A DNA stretch of 64,000 nucleotides from Gammaproteobacteria bacterium (GCA_026709505.1 JAPOSW010000094.1:1-64000), one strand, 5' to 3'; shown: positions 10,691 through 20,432, counted from the first letter of the stretch. Numbers and translations: made by a program. Notes: a model not told the origin generated them from the sequence alone.

Positions 10691-12700
10691 CTATTTCTGG
10701 CGGTTTGCCATCTGCCGCCTGACTGCCTGGACAACAGTATCTACCGTCATTCCGAAATGCTCAAAAACATCATTGCCTGGCGCCGACTCGCCAAATGTTT
10801 CAATGCCGACCACTGCTCCATCCAGCCCGACATATTCAGTCCATAAAGCCCCGACTCCGGCCTCCACTGCCACTCTGCGTCTTACCGACGATGGCAGCAC
10901 GGATTCCCGGTATTCAGCGCCTTGCTCCGAAAACCGATCAGTCGATGGCATCGAGACAACCCTCACCTTGATATCGGTCAATTCCCGAGCTGCGCTCATG
11001 GCGAGATCGACTTCTGAACCGGTCGCTATCACTATCACATCCGGTTCTCCCACGCAGTCACGGAGAATGTATCCGCCTTTCCTGATCAGAGATAACTGCT
11101 CGGATGTGCGTGCTTGATGCGGCACGGGTTGCCGCGAGAAGATTAGGCTGAACGGACATTCCGTTGACTCGCAAGCCTGTTGCCAGGCAACCATTGATTC
11201 AACTGCATCGCAAGGTCGCCAGACCGACATTCCAGGCATTAGACGAAGGGTTGCCGTCTGCTCGATGGCCTGATGCGTCGGTCCATCCTCTCCCAAGCCA
11301 ATCGAATCATGGGTAAACACGAAAATCGATGGCTGCTTCATCAATGCCGCCATGCGAAGCGCATTGCGGGCATATTCCGAAAACATCAGAAATGTTCCGC
11401 CATAGGGCTTGAATCCACCATACAGCGCGAAGCCGTTCATCACCGCAGCCATGCCGAACTCGCGAACGCCATAATAGATGTAGTTGCCCCCCCAATCCGA
11501 AGGCGTAACTGTCTGCGACCCTGACCATCGAGTGAGGTTTGATCCGGTCAGGTCGGCAGAACCCCCGATCAGTTCCGGAAGAATCGGGCCGATCGCTTCT
11601 AACGCAAGCAGCGACGCCTTTCTTGTTGCGACAGTTTCGGCCCTGCGATCAGCTTCATCGAGCATGGATTCACACAGTGAAAGCCAGTTACCAGGCAGCC
11701 TCTTGTTCTGACGGCGCATGAATTCTTCGGCAAGGTCCGGGTGAACCTGTCGATATCCGGAAAATTTTGCCTCCCAGTCACTCTCTGCCTGCCGGCCTTT
11801 TTCACAGCCATTCCAGGCATCGTAGATTGACTCGGGAACCTCAAACGGCAGATGCTTCCATCCAAGCTTGGCTCGGGCAAGCTCGACCTCCTGCTCGCCC
11901 AGCGGGGCACCATGGCTGGACTCCTTGCCCGACTTGTTGGGAGACCCGAATCCAATGACGGTCTTGCAGCAGATAAGAGATGGCCGTTGTTTTTCGTCCC
12001 TGGCTGCCTGAATGGCACTTGAAACAGCGTCTGGGTCGTGCCCATCAATATCCTTGATGACATGCCAGCCATAACTGTTAAAGCGAGCGGGAGTATCATC
12101 CGTAAACCAGCCCTGAATCTCGCCATCAATCGAGATGCCATTGTCGTCGTAGATTGCGATCAACTTGCCGAGCCCAAGGGTTCCGGCAAGCGAACATCCC
12201 TCATGCGATATACCCTCCATCAGACAGCCATCACCCGTAAAGACATAGGTATAGTGGTCTACGATATCAAACCCCTTGCGGTTGAAGGTCGATGCCAGAA
12301 TCCTCTCGGCAAGCGCCATGCCGACTGCATTGCAAATGCCCTGGCCAAGCGGTCCGGTCGTTGCCTCAACACCGGGCGTATAGCCATATTCGGGATGACC
12401 GGGTGTTTTCGAATGCAGTTGCCGAAAACACTTGATTTCTTCGATATCAAGGTCATAGCCCGTCAAATGCAGCAGCGAATAAAGGAGCATTGAGCCATGG
12501 CCATTAGACAGCACAAAGCGGTCCCGGTTGACCCACTGGGGATTGCTGGGATTGTGAATGAAAAAGTCCGACCACAGTACCTCAGCGATATCGGCCATGC
12601 CCATGGGGGCGCCCGGATGACCGGAATTTGCACGTTGCACGGCATCCATGCTGAGTGCACGGATCGCATTAGCCTTGGCTCGGCGGGTAATTTCAGTCAT
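10691..12700 (-). CDS. tkt: Transketolase
   Basis: Transketolase moves two-carbon ketol units between sugar phosphates using thiamine diphosphate. At 669 residues it is of normal length. The ThDP motif starts at [12 protein letters not shown] and ends near [12 protein letters not shown], the N-terminal [12 protein letters not shown] and the [16 protein letters not shown] segment of the pyrimidine domain are present, and the C-terminal [11 protein letters not shown] and ESFG-like segments complete the fold. It is the first gene of tkt-gap-pgk. No carbon-fixation genes (RuBisCO, phosphoribulokinase) are in the window, so a Calvin cycle role cannot be claimed. Confidence 0.96.
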   Translation of the reverse strand: MTEITRRAKANAIRALSMDAVQRANSGHPGAPMGMADIAEVLWSDFFIHNPSNPQWVNRDRFVLSNGHGSMLLYSLLHLTGYDLDIEEIKCFRQLHSKTPGHPEYGYTPGVEATTGPLGQGICNAVGMALAERILASTFNRKGFDIVDHYTYVFTGDGCLMEGISHEGCSLAGTLGLGKLIAIYDDNGISIDGEIQGWFTDDTPARFNSYGWHVIKDIDGHDPDAVSSAIQAARDEKQRPSLICCKTVIGFGSPNKSGKESSHGAPLGEQEVELARAKLGWKHLPFEVPESIYDAWNGCEKGRQAESDWEAKFSGYRQVHPDLAEEFMRRQNKRLPGNWLSLCESMLDEADRRAETVATRKASLLALEAIGPILPELIGGSADLTGSNLTRWSGSQTVTPSDWGGNYIYYGVREFGMAAVMNGFALYGGFKPYGGTFLMFSEYARNALRMAALMKQPSIFVFTHDSIGLGEDGPTHQAIEQTATLRLMPGMSVWRPCDAVESMVAWQQACESTECPFSLIFSRQPVPHQARTSEQLSLIRKGGYILRDCVGEPDVIVIATGSEVDLAMSAARELTDIKVRVVSMPSTDRFSEQGAEYRESVLPSSVRRRVAVEAGVGALWTEYVGLDGAVVGIETFGESAPGNDVFEHFGMTVDTVVQAVRRQMANRQK

Positions 12701-13466
12701 TAATTCATCTTTTGCAACAATGATCCATGTGTTGTATTAGACGAACATAGTCATTCGGATGAAAGCAATAAATTTGTACCAAGGCAAGATACAGGCAAAT
12801 GGCTTATTCAAGGAGAATAAACAGACTGCGATTATAATCCGAATTGTCTTCTGAAGAAGATATCTTTTCAGACGGCCTCATTGCCAAAACTCCCCTTGTC
12901 CTCGACATCACCGTCGGCGCATCCTCTCCGGCCATGCCAGGCGATGGAACGTCGAAGACCGGTAAGGCAGTTCTCCAGTGACTGAACTCACGAAACAAGG
13001 CATTTCCACCCAGCACTTATAAAACCGCATGTCCCGAAATACCGTCATTTTCAGCCAGAGTCATTCTCATGGTCTCGCACATCAAGAGATTACTGCCTTA
13101 AAACAATTAGGCCGCATCAATACTGCGATGGCATCATGGCGAGCATAAGGAGCATCAATCGCGAGTCTGCCCGAAACATTTCATGTGCCTCCCTGTACCG
13201 AAAGAAGACGTTAATCGGTCGTTTTTTGTTCACAATCATGCGATTTCCAGATATTTTTGCCGCTGTCGCAAAAAGACATTGTTCGCTGTGATGCATCCAG
13301 TCACTTGCTTCAGGAAAGGTACTGATCATCCATCATAAAAAACCAAAAATCCCATACCGAGTTTTGTGCTTGTGCACCGACTGTCCTTAATAAATCCACA
13401 GCTCCGAAAACCCATCCTTCAGGGCAGGGAACCGTCCCGACCATCGAGAGTTCAGACTAGGGAGTA
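12701..13466. other. Gene-poor interval upstream of tkt
   Basis: About 765 bases hold only short overlapping open frames with no domain or ribosome site I can support. The tkt promoter should lie in the first 100 bases. No tRNA, terminator or repeat stood out. Confidence 0.4.
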
Positions 13467-13961
13467 TTAGCCGCCATCCGTTAGGAAGCATTGACGATAA
13501 AAAGGGTTGGAATAGCTGTGGCCATCCCCCTGACCGTAAATCACAGTTGCATAGTAATGGTTAGGCTTTAGATCTGTATAAATATTATAATACCACCAAG
13601 GAGGAGACCAATCGGTTAGCCCGTCTTGATGCTCAGTTGGAAGATCACCCAGTTTCCTCGCTACTATGACTTTATCACCCAATCGGGAGTCATTCGATAT
13701 CAAGCCCACCATTACCGGTCCGGAGTAATCAGACTTTTTGAAGTCAATGACAACAACCCTCGTTCTGGAAGTCAGCCCAGCCGTGACGACAATACACCCT
13801 GAGCAGGGTTTATAAGAGTTGTATATCGTACTGACTCCGTCTTGTGTTGAAGTGCATGCCCCCGGCCCAAGCAGCCACGCTCCGGCGGGGGGGACCAACG
13901 CCAGAACCAACATGGTGGCAAATGCCATGAGGATTAGGGGGCGTTTCATCAGTTGTATCAT
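13467..13961 (-). CDS. Secreted cysteine-containing protein of unknown function
   Basis: I do not recognise this 164-residue protein. The ATG at 13961 is nine bases after an AAGG ribosome site, and the product begins with a clear signal peptide: MIQLMKRP, a hydrophobic core LILMAFATMLVLALV, then a likely AGA cleavage site near residue 28. The predicted mature part has five Cys residues, including a CSGC pair, and is rich in Tyr, Ser and Gly with beta-like stretches, as in small periplasmic or surface proteins. It is followed by no co-oriented close partner. An in-frame upstream ATG at 14024 would spoil the signal peptide. Confidence 0.6.
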   Translation of the reverse strand: MIQLMKRPLILMAFATMLVLALVPPAGAWLLGPGACTSTQDGVSTIYNSYKPCSGCIVVTAGLTSRTRVVVIDFKKSDYSGPVMVGLISNDSRLGDKVIVARKLGDLPTEHQDGLTDWSPPWWYYNIYTDLKPNHYYATVIYGQGDGHSYSNPFYRQCFLTDGG

Positions 13962-14171
13962 GAGCTTGTACCTTAGTTTGAATGCATGACTCATTGTACC
14001 GGGTTTCGCAGGTGAAAGCAACATTCGCGGATTTTTTCAGGTTCACAAAAAGCCTTGTATGTATCCATACTGGTGAATCATCAATGAAGGGCGATTGACC
14101 TTGTGGCACACTGTTGGCTTATCGAGACCCATCAATCGATCAGACAGTCCGCTGACCTGGTGGTTGCTGGA

Positions 14172-14579
14172 TTATTGATCGGCATACATTGGCTTGCCAT
14201 CATTCAACCGCAACCAGCCTTTTATGATTCTGTAGAGAAACCAGATAGTTATTCCTACCCCTGCAAGAATAACAATGCCTATGGCCAGCGGCACCGAAAT
14301 AAAGGCTGTAACAAGGCAAAGCAGAGAGCCTGCGATAATCCACAGCAGGCCATGCCAAAACGTGCGGATTTGCCATGCAAAATGTGATTCAAGCCATGTC
14401 CCTCGTGCATCTGGTTTCTTGACATGATTGATGATCACAGCAATGACCAGAAGAATAAACGGAACGAAAAAACTCAAAGCCTGCAACAGGTAAACGACAT
14501 GGGCTACCTTGATTACAGATTTCTCCAGTCTGTCATCGGCTTGAAAAAAATCTTCGGGCATTGATAAATCTTCGATCAC
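14172..14579 (-). CDS. DUF4870-like small membrane protein
   Basis: The 135-residue protein has three hydrophobic segments (about residues 28-50, 76-97 and 98-118). Between the first and second lies SHFAWQIRTFWHGLLW, a pattern seen in uncharacterised proteobacterial membrane proteins related to DUF4870. A short charged tail, RLNDGKPMYADQ, ends the protein, similar to the GKPxxD ending of that group. No function is known. It is transcribed alone on the minus strand. Confidence 0.7.
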   Translation of the reverse strand: MIEDLSMPEDFFQADDRLEKSVIKVAHVVYLLQALSFFVPFILLVIAVIINHVKKPDARGTWLESHFAWQIRTFWHGLLWIIAGSLLCLVTAFISVPLAIGIVILAGVGITIWFLYRIIKGWLRLNDGKPMYADQ

Positions 14580-14715
14580 CTATACTCATGAAAATACCTG
14601 ATTGGGAAAATCAGTTCAAGAGAGAACTCTTCGTTGGAGCAATGTTCGGGATGCTGTACTTCTAGAGCCGGATTTGATGCAGGATTTGCCGAACTTCAGC
14701 ATTATCTTTTACTTT

Positions 14716-14866
14716 GGGGCTTATATACTTAAGTAACAAAAAATGAAATTAATTGAAAAGAACCAGAATATTATGCTTTAATCGCTATCCATGAGCGAAT
14801 CTTTTTCATGTTATTGATTACATGATATAAATCAAGAAACTTGTTACTTAAGATATATTAAGCCCC
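14716..14866. mobile_element. MITE-like element 1, 151 bp, with 8-bp target duplication
   Basis: The left end GGGGCTTATATACTTAAGTA matches the reverse complement of the right end with one small gap; the outer GGGGCTTA and the inner CTTAAGTAACAA are identical in both ends. The element is flanked on both sides by TTTACTTT (14708-14715 and 14867-14874), a perfect 8-bp direct repeat. There is no coding sequence inside. Families making 8-bp duplications, such as ISL3 or IS1595, are candidates for the mobilising transposase, but none is in the window. Confidence 0.75.
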
Positions 14867-14916
14867 TTTACTTTTATCAAGCCAAATGGACAATGTACAA
14901 GTCATATGTCTTTATA

Positions 14917-15081
14917 CCTTTACATGGATACTGTTGACTCCGAGAGGTTTTCAGCCTCACTGTGGCGGTTTCCGGGCATTTCTTCCACAACAGAATACCA
15001 GTACGGGTACAAAATGCTGCCATTCCGTCTAGGCAGACATTCATCTAGTAATCCCCGAGTCAACAGTGTCCATATGAAAGG
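14917..15081. mobile_element. MITE-like element 2, 165 bp, flanked by TA
   Basis: The left end CCTTTACATGGATACTGTTG and the reverse complement of the right end CCTTTCATATGGACACTGTT both continue to GACTC. They form 24-25 bp terminal inverted repeats with few differences. Each outer end abuts a TA dinucleotide (14915-14916 and 15082-15083), the target duplication typical of IS630/Tc1-mariner transposons. The interior codes for nothing recognisable. It lies only 50 bases from element 1 and supplies the last codons of the open frame ending at 15041. Confidence 0.7.
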
Positions 15082-15595
15082 TACAGATATATATTTTTCG
15101 AATAATAACGGAATTCTGCGTGCGGCTATCCATATTTCCCCAAGTCTCGGTAAAACTGGGGCATGAAATCATTTCCAAAAGCGGAACGAACGCAGTGACT
15201 GCTGCATACTCTTTCATGAGATTGTCATGGGCATCATTGCATACCGGTTTTTTCAGACCATGAAGAACCATATAAAGAAACACTTGGCTATTCAATCCCG
15301 AAGAAGATTCTCCGCCTTCGACTGCATATCTGGCATCATCTATCTTGAAACGGAACGCTCGATACCCTGTTGTCTGACTTCTTGTACGATAACCCCGATC
15401 CCAGTTGTCACTGTCTATCACCTTCCCGGATGCAGAAATCCTCCAGAGTAGGCTTGAACCCAGAACAAACAGTATCAAACCGGACGGGCATAAGGTCTCT
15501 TTCATGGAACCATACACCTGTTTGCACTTGGGACACCCTAGTCCCTCTGGCTGCATTTGGTTGAAATGAAAGTTTTCACGAGCCGCGACAATCAT
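15041..15595 (-). CDS. Hypothetical protein coupled to vapC, C-terminus rewritten by a MITE
   Basis: I do not recognise this 184-residue product. Its ATG overlaps the vapC stop as ATGA and is preceded by a GGAAAGG ribosome site inside vapC, so translation coupling is plausible. Near the N-terminus a CPKC pair could bind metal, followed by one hydrophobic segment (about residues 38-50). The last 13-14 codons lie inside MITE element 2, so the original C-terminus has been replaced. It may instead be a chance open frame: no domain supports it, and third-gene partners of vapBC are unusual. Confidence 0.35.
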   Translation of the reverse strand: MIVAARENFHFNQMQPEGLGCPKCKQVYGSMKETLCPSGLILFVLGSSLLWRISASGKVIDSDNWDRGYRTRSQTTGYRAFRFKIDDARYAVEGGESSSGLNSQVFLYMVLHGLKKPVCNDAHDNLMKEYAAVTAFVPLLEMISCPSFTETWGNMDSRTQNSVIIRKIYICTFHMDTVDSGITR

Positions 15596-16020
15596 CGCCT
15601 TTCCGCGTAATCCGTCAGCGTCAAGATAGATGCACCATGCTCGGTCGCAGTGATGGCATTCGCGAATCGACTATCCGCTGTAAGCATGACCGCACCGATG
15701 CGATGGGCAAGTGCAAGATAGACGCAATCATATACCGGGTAGTCGAAAGCCAGCGCCAGATGAACAGCGTCTTCACCGACGGTCTCGTCATGGTTCCAGC
15801 GTATGGGCATATCGGACAGGACAGCCATGGCAGCGCTGGCAAAGGCATCCTCGATCTGACCCAACCGTGCCTTGCGCCACAGTGCATTGGCAACCTCGGA
15901 AACCATCAGCCGGGGAGCATCCAACTCCTGTCCGCTTTCCACCAGTTGCCGTGCGGCATCCGAGCCAGGTTCGTCGAACAGCAACTTGACTGCTACGCTC
16001 GCATCGACGACGAAACGCAT
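15592..16020 (-). CDS. vapC: PIN-domain ribonuclease toxin VapC
   Basis: The 142-residue protein has all four acidic residues of the PIN active site: Asp in VVDASVAVKL, Glu in MVSEVANALW, Asp in YDCVYLALA and Asp in LTADSRF. VapC toxins cleave RNA, often initiator tRNA or rRNA, when freed from antitoxin. Its start overlaps the antitoxin stop as ATGA. The gene looks intact, unlike most toxin genes in this window. Confidence 0.93.
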   Translation of the reverse strand: MRFVVDASVAVKLLFDEPGSDAARQLVESGQELDAPRLMVSEVANALWRKARLGQIEDAFASAAMAVLSDMPIRWNHDETVGEDAVHLALAFDYPVYDCVYLALAHRIGAVMLTADSRFANAITATEHGASILTLTDYAERR

Positions 16021-16286
16021 CAGAAACCTTTGCGATGACCGCGACCGCGATCCTCGCGGACCAGTACTTCCGCCGGAGTCTGTCTGCGGCCCCTGGTCAT
16101 TTCCCGCAACCGGTCCGATGCCTCTAGGAACATAATACGTTTCACCGCCATATGATCATGATCATTGGCGGCGCATTCCAGGATATGGCGGATTTCGCCC
16201 TCTAGGGAACGGTTGTTCGACGAGGCACGCTGCTTGAGGCGGTTCACCACATCGTCATCCAGTTGCCGTACACTGATTGCCGCCAT
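16020..16286 (-). CDS. vapB: Ribbon-helix-helix antitoxin (FitA/VapB type)
   Basis: The product starts MAAISVRQLDDDVVNRLKQR, a ribbon-helix-helix DNA-binding fold of the FitA/VapB group, followed by SNNRSLEGEIRHIL. The C-terminal half is charged and would wrap the toxin. I chose the ATG at 16286 because a perfect GGAGG lies seven bases before it; this gives 88 residues. The open frame continues upstream to 16379 without a ribosome site. The TA complex would be expected to repress its own promoter just upstream. Confidence 0.9.
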   Translation of the reverse strand: MAAISVRQLDDDVVNRLKQRASSNNRSLEGEIRHILECAANDHDHMAVKRIMFLEASDRLREMTRGRRQTPAEVLVREDRGRGHRKGF

Positions 16287-16550
16287 CGACTTGCCTCCAA
16301 CATTGATAGCATATTGTCGCGGCATACGCAAATCAACGCTGATGCTCACTTGTCCCATGCTTGATCTCAGGCGGTACATCCCTGTACCGCTTATGTCAAG
16401 AATGCTGCAACGGACTTTTGACCCAGGAGAACAAGAAAAGAATGGTTGCCGATTTCGTAGATTTGTGAGCGAGAGGCGCTAGAATGCAATCAAGCTATGG
16501 GCAATAACCTTCAGCAGATATCATGTTCCTTGCTGCACTGCAGGTTCAAA

Positions 16551-17381
16551 TCAATCGGAGCGATACAGGTCACCCGAGGCCACCTCCAGATGACCATTAA
16601 TCCAGCTCTGCCATTGGCTTAGTAGCTTGCTATTAATTGCAGCGACAATCGCGCGTTTGCGTAGTTTGCCGCAATCCAGAGGCTGACCGGAAAGAGATGT
16701 CGCCTGCCCGCCTGACTCCAGCAGGATCAGATAGCCTGCTGCAAAATCCCAGAGCTTCTGCCCACCATGAAGATACAACTGGAAACGGCCTGTTGCCAGC
16801 CAGCACCACTCGAGTACTGATGACCCAAGATTGCGCTGGGATCGATAAGGGGGACAACGCACGAGCTGTGCAGCCAAGTCCTCGGTAAGCCGCTTGTAGT
16901 CAATATTGGCAACGCAATCGGATAAAGGAGTGCCAGCAAAACAACTTGACCGGCGACCATTGAGATAAGCACCTTGCCCTCGAACAGCCGAGAAACACTC
17001 GCTCCGAATGGGGTCAAAGGTAACAGCCAGTTCGGGCTGCCCATCAATCACCAAAGCCAATGAAACCCCGTAAAACAGGAATCCACTGGCAAAATTTGTC
17101 GTGCCATCCAGTGGATCAAGCACCCAGTACCCTTCGCTTGCATGACGAATCACCGCATCCTGTTCGTCGTAGTGCATTTCCTCACCGACGAATCCAAATT
17201 GGGGCCAACGTGCCTCCAATGCCTGCTTCAGCTTTCTCTGGATAGACACGTCAATTTGCGTAACTATGCTTCCATCATGCTTGATGGAAACTGCATTTTC
17301 AGGAATAGACCTGTCAAAGGCGGACCGCGATATCTGGACTACGAGGTCTGCGACTTCGCATCTATCTGGAAAGAAGCTCAT
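16551..17381 (-). CDS. Inositol monophosphatase family phosphatase (SuhB-like)
   Basis: The protein carries the three metal-binding signatures of the Li+-sensitive phosphatase family: FVGEEM (about residue 64), WVLDPLDGTTNF (about 87-98) and a C-terminal LWDFAAGYLILLESGG. The products dephosphorylate inositol phosphates or related sugar and nucleotide phosphates; E. coli SuhB also acts in rRNA antitermination, but the divergent sequence here does not show which role applies. The start is uncertain: an ATG at 17381 gives 276 residues, close to the family, whereas a GTG at 17447 adds 22. Neither has a strong ribosome site. Confidence 0.85.
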   Translation of the reverse strand: MSFFPDRCEVADLVVQISRSAFDRSIPENAVSIKHDGSIVTQIDVSIQRKLKQALEARWPQFGFVGEEMHYDEQDAVIRHASEGYWVLDPLDGTTNFASGFLFYGVSLALVIDGQPELAVTFDPIRSECFSAVRGQGAYLNGRRSSCFAGTPLSDCVANIDYKRLTEDLAAQLVRCPPYRSQRNLGSSVLEWCWLATGRFQLYLHGGQKLWDFAAGYLILLESGGQATSLSGQPLDCGKLRKRAIVAAINSKLLSQWQSWINGHLEVASGDLYRSD

Positions 17382-17491
17382 CTCGGCTTGGGTTTTGCTC
17401 ACGAAGAGTGTGAAAGGTTCAACAAATATTCTCTGTATTCTATCCACCGGGATGAATCATGAAAGATCCAATTCCCATGAATCATCGAATC

Positions 17492-19708
17492 CTACAGTTT
17501 CTCAACCATGCGCAGTATTGAACCGAGATGTCCTCGTGCATGAGGGTCTTCTTTCAATTCAGTCTCAATTGACTGATGAACCTCCAGCAACAGATTGAGA
17601 ATAACCGTTGAATCCGATGCGGTTTTCAGATTCTCCTCTCTAATCATCGGCACAACGGCATTGCAGATGCGGGACATGTCCTCATGCTGGCCGGTTTCAC
17701 ATAATTTCGCCAGCTTGGTGAACTCCTCGCGAATTTTGACTGCAATCTCCCGGTCTGCAAAACCCGCCTGCCATTTCTCCAGTTCGGACCTGATCGCATT
17801 CAGTTGATCAGCGATCGGATCGCAATTCAGTTTTGATTGCTCTGCCTTGAGTGTTTCTTGCCGGACAAGATATTCTTCAATCAAGTGAAGAGCCTGATCA
17901 AACCTGAAATCCATATCTCGGACTGGATTTCCAGGATTGGGCATCTTAACCGCCCCTTCCCTGATTGAGTCGATAATCGGGGAGAGTTCCGCAGCGGATG
18001 TTCCAGCATGATCTCCTGAATCGGTCATCTGGCGCATCAGCGACCCTGTACGCCGGGTTATCTCCATCGCCGATGCATCTCCGGCAATGGCAAACAGGCA
18101 TTCAGTTTTATCGACTGCTGACTGCACCTCTCCAAGCCGAGTATCGGTAACGCCTTTTCTGCCTATCTCTGCGAGAATATCGGTCACCGTCGACAAGCCT
18201 TTGCCGGCTTCAACAATTAATGCATTGCTGGACTCGGTGGATTCCGGGTCTGGCCAAGGGTGCATGAAATTGACATCAGAATCTAGAGGGTTGTTGCAGA
18301 CTGCATCGCTCGCGATTGAATTCCCCTGTTGAATATCGCCCGAACGGGGCATGATGGCTGTAGTGCCCCCCGGTTTCTCCCTGTCACCAGCAATTCGCTG
18401 TCCTAAACAGTGGATTTTGTTGACGGTCAATGTATGAGGATCTTCGACAAAACTCCACAGCATCATCCAGGCCGAAGCGATTTCTGCATCTTGCTGAGAA
18501 TCAGGAAAGTCTCCTGTATTGATATCGACATTGACAATCGCTTCACACAGGCGAACCACATAGGTTCTTAGTACGCTATGTGCATGCACTGACACGACCT
18601 TCTTTAACTCATCCAGCTTTGCGAACATTTCTGCGGTTTTTTTCGAGTCCAGCCCCCCAAGGAAAAACAAGGCAAGTGAATTTCTCAGGGAGTGGTAATT
18701 TCCTTTTCGGGCTAGTTGCGAAAGTTCTTCAGCCAACTGAATGGATTTTCGGCATTCCGCCTGCATCACTTGATCCGGGCTGTCGGCAAACCATTCCTCC
18801 AGCAGAAATCGTTCGCAAATCTTCCCGGTATGAGGACCAATATGCTGTGCAAGTACATGATTATCCTGATTCCTCCCATAGACTGCATCGCCAATCAGGA
18901 ACAGCATTTTCTGAAGCAGACTCTCCGGCAACTCGATTCCTTCACCCGTGACGTCACTGCGGCAAATTTGCCTGATCAGGAAGTCCACTTCGGCAAGCAA
19001 TATCCTGGTTGTCTTTTCCACCCCGAATTTGTCTGATTCGTATTGAACGAGTTCGACGAAGCTCGAAACAAGGCAAGCGAGCTGCGTGAGCGGATCTTCA
19101 TCATCGGACTTGATGCGATCAAACAGCTCAGTCATGGCATCAAGCGATTTGGACTCTTGCTCCTTCAGGCAAACCGATAGGTTTTCTCGAAACAGAATGT
19201 GAAATGACTGGTCGATAACCCGGGATTTTTCGTTAGGCGCAATGCGAAACGAGGCATTCGCAGATTCATCGAGGCAAGCATGTGGCCTGAAGAGATCCAT
19301 TGGGGTTATTGCAGTGTTTCCCAAAAGTTTCTGAATGCGAATTATCGGTTCCGCCATTCCCATCGGAGAGATCCGGATCCGGGCGGAAACCAGCGACACG
19401 TATTCAGCCAGTCGCGAGACGCCTTCACCGAAAGCCTCAAACTCTTGGGAAAAGCCTATTGCAGCAGGCTTTTGGATCAATGCTTTCGATAGTTGAGACA
19501 AGCTCGAACAAAGCAGCCCGGCTCCCTCCAGTCCACAGCTTTCCATTATGGATTCAAGTTTGCTGAAGCGAGGGGGCATGCTCTTCAGGCCATCAGCTTG
19601 CCGACTTAGCTGGACCTTCCTTGTTTCAATGAGCAGTTGCTGAACCTCATTATTCGCGCGTGGGCTGATGAGCATTCCGGAATTATGGGCTGGACCTAGA
19701 CCGCTCAT
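17492..19708 (-). CDS. Large FimL/ChpA-N-terminus-like protein, possible chemosensory scaffold
   Basis: The 738-residue protein is helical, acidic, without signal peptide or membrane span. Its N-terminal part (a conserved-looking LESIMESCGLEGAGLL then LSQLSKAL) recalls the degenerate Hpt-like modules of FimL and of the ChpA N-terminus, which control twitching motility in Pseudomonas. No HxxKG phosphoryl-accepting histidine, CheA kinase domain or receiver is present. Two things support the guess: a PilG-like receiver lies just upstream, and yqgE-ruvX-pyrR-pyrB-pyrX sits next door, as beside pilG-chpA in Pseudomonas. The family match is by general pattern only, so an unrelated helical protein remains possible. 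Confidence 0.4.
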   Translation of the reverse strand: MSGLGPAHNSGMLISPRANNEVQQLLIETRKVQLSRQADGLKSMPPRFSKLESIMESCGLEGAGLLCSSLSQLSKALIQKPAAIGFSQEFEAFGEGVSRLAEYVSLVSARIRISPMGMAEPIIRIQKLLGNTAITPMDLFRPHACLDESANASFRIAPNEKSRVIDQSFHILFRENLSVCLKEQESKSLDAMTELFDRIKSDDEDPLTQLACLVSSFVELVQYESDKFGVEKTTRILLAEVDFLIRQICRSDVTGEGIELPESLLQKMLFLIGDAVYGRNQDNHVLAQHIGPHTGKICERFLLEEWFADSPDQVMQAECRKSIQLAEELSQLARKGNYHSLRNSLALFFLGGLDSKKTAEMFAKLDELKKVVSVHAHSVLRTYVVRLCEAIVNVDINTGDFPDSQQDAEIASAWMMLWSFVEDPHTLTVNKIHCLGQRIAGDREKPGGTTAIMPRSGDIQQGNSIASDAVCNNPLDSDVNFMHPWPDPESTESSNALIVEAGKGLSTVTDILAEIGRKGVTDTRLGEVQSAVDKTECLFAIAGDASAMEITRRTGSLMRQMTDSGDHAGTSAAELSPIIDSIREGAVKMPNPGNPVRDMDFRFDQALHLIEEYLVRQETLKAEQSKLNCDPIADQLNAIRSELEKWQAGFADREIAVKIREEFTKLAKLCETGQHEDMSRICNAVVPMIREENLKTASDSTVILNLLLEVHQSIETELKEDPHARGHLGSILRMVEKL

Positions 19709-20027
19709 GGCAACAGGCTAGCGAATTGCTTCGCTTGAACATTCATCAATCTACCCAATTCGATGAGAGGGCTTAAGCTGGACGGACAGACGGGCCAGGA
19801 ATCGGGAGGCGGAAGAGCTCGAGTGCACATTTTGGTTCCGAAGCGGTTTCGGTCCCGACTGCCAGGCAAATCAAGCATAGCAATCAGGCAGTGCAAGGCC
19901 TGTCGTTGCGACACTCGTTGGAATGGTCACCGGGTCAACCTGTTCAAAAAACGGTGCAATTTCCCAAAAACGGCTTGCCGCCGCACTCTAATTGCCAGGG
20001 GTTAACCGCTTTCGAGAAACAGCCCTA

Positions 20028-20432
20028 TCACTGGCAGATGGCCATGCAGTGCCTGGCTGCTCTCAAGAGTTCTTGATCGTCAAATGGCTTCACCAGCTGG
20101 TAAATGGCACCAACTGAGTGGCTTTTTGCCCGTTCATTAAGTCCGTTAGTGCTGGAAAGAATAATCACCGGGATCGGCCTGAATTCGACATTGCGCTTGA
20201 CCAGGTAGCAAAGCTGATGGGCAGTCAATCGGTTCAGCGAGGCATCGATAAAAATTAGGCCGGGACGATGATTGACCACTCCAGTCAGCGCATCGATGCC
20301 ATCGGCGAACGGGAGTACCTGATATTCCAGAGCCGCAAGAATTCGCTCGGCACGCACAAGCAATGAGGCATCACTGCTGGCAAATAAAATCTTGCGGGCC
20401 AAAGCGAATTGACCGGGATTATCCTGAGCCAT
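20028..20432 (-). CDS. PilG-like single-domain response regulator
   Basis: The 134-residue receiver domain keeps the phospho-acceptor Asp in GLIFIDASLNRL, the Ser/Thr switch in VIILSSTNGL and the Lys in YQLVKPFDDQEL. The order LIFID, then CYLVKRNVEFRPIPVI, resembles PilG of the Pil-Chp system. The N-terminal acidic pair that binds Mg2+ is reduced to SD in FASSDAS, so phosphorylation may be weak. It lies 319 bases upstream of the FimL/ChpA-like gene, same strand. The kinase, receptor and CheW partners are absent from the window. Confidence 0.8.
   Translation of the reverse strand: MAQDNPGQFALARKILFASSDASLLVRAERILAALEYQVLPFADGIDALTGVVNHRPGLIFIDASLNRLTAHQLCYLVKRNVEFRPIPVIILSSTNGLNERAKSHSVGAIYQLVKPFDDQELLRAARHCMAICQ

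Noticed and set aside
14716-14866. The paired GGGGCTTA...AAGCCCC ends as a terminator or long hairpin RNA
   Set aside because: The arms are 100 bases apart and flanked by a perfect 8-bp duplication, which fits transposition better.
19705-19914. A 69-codon frame between the receiver and FimL-like genes as a CheW remnant
   Set aside because: Translation in all three frames shows no CheW-like block; the stretch is probably untranslated.
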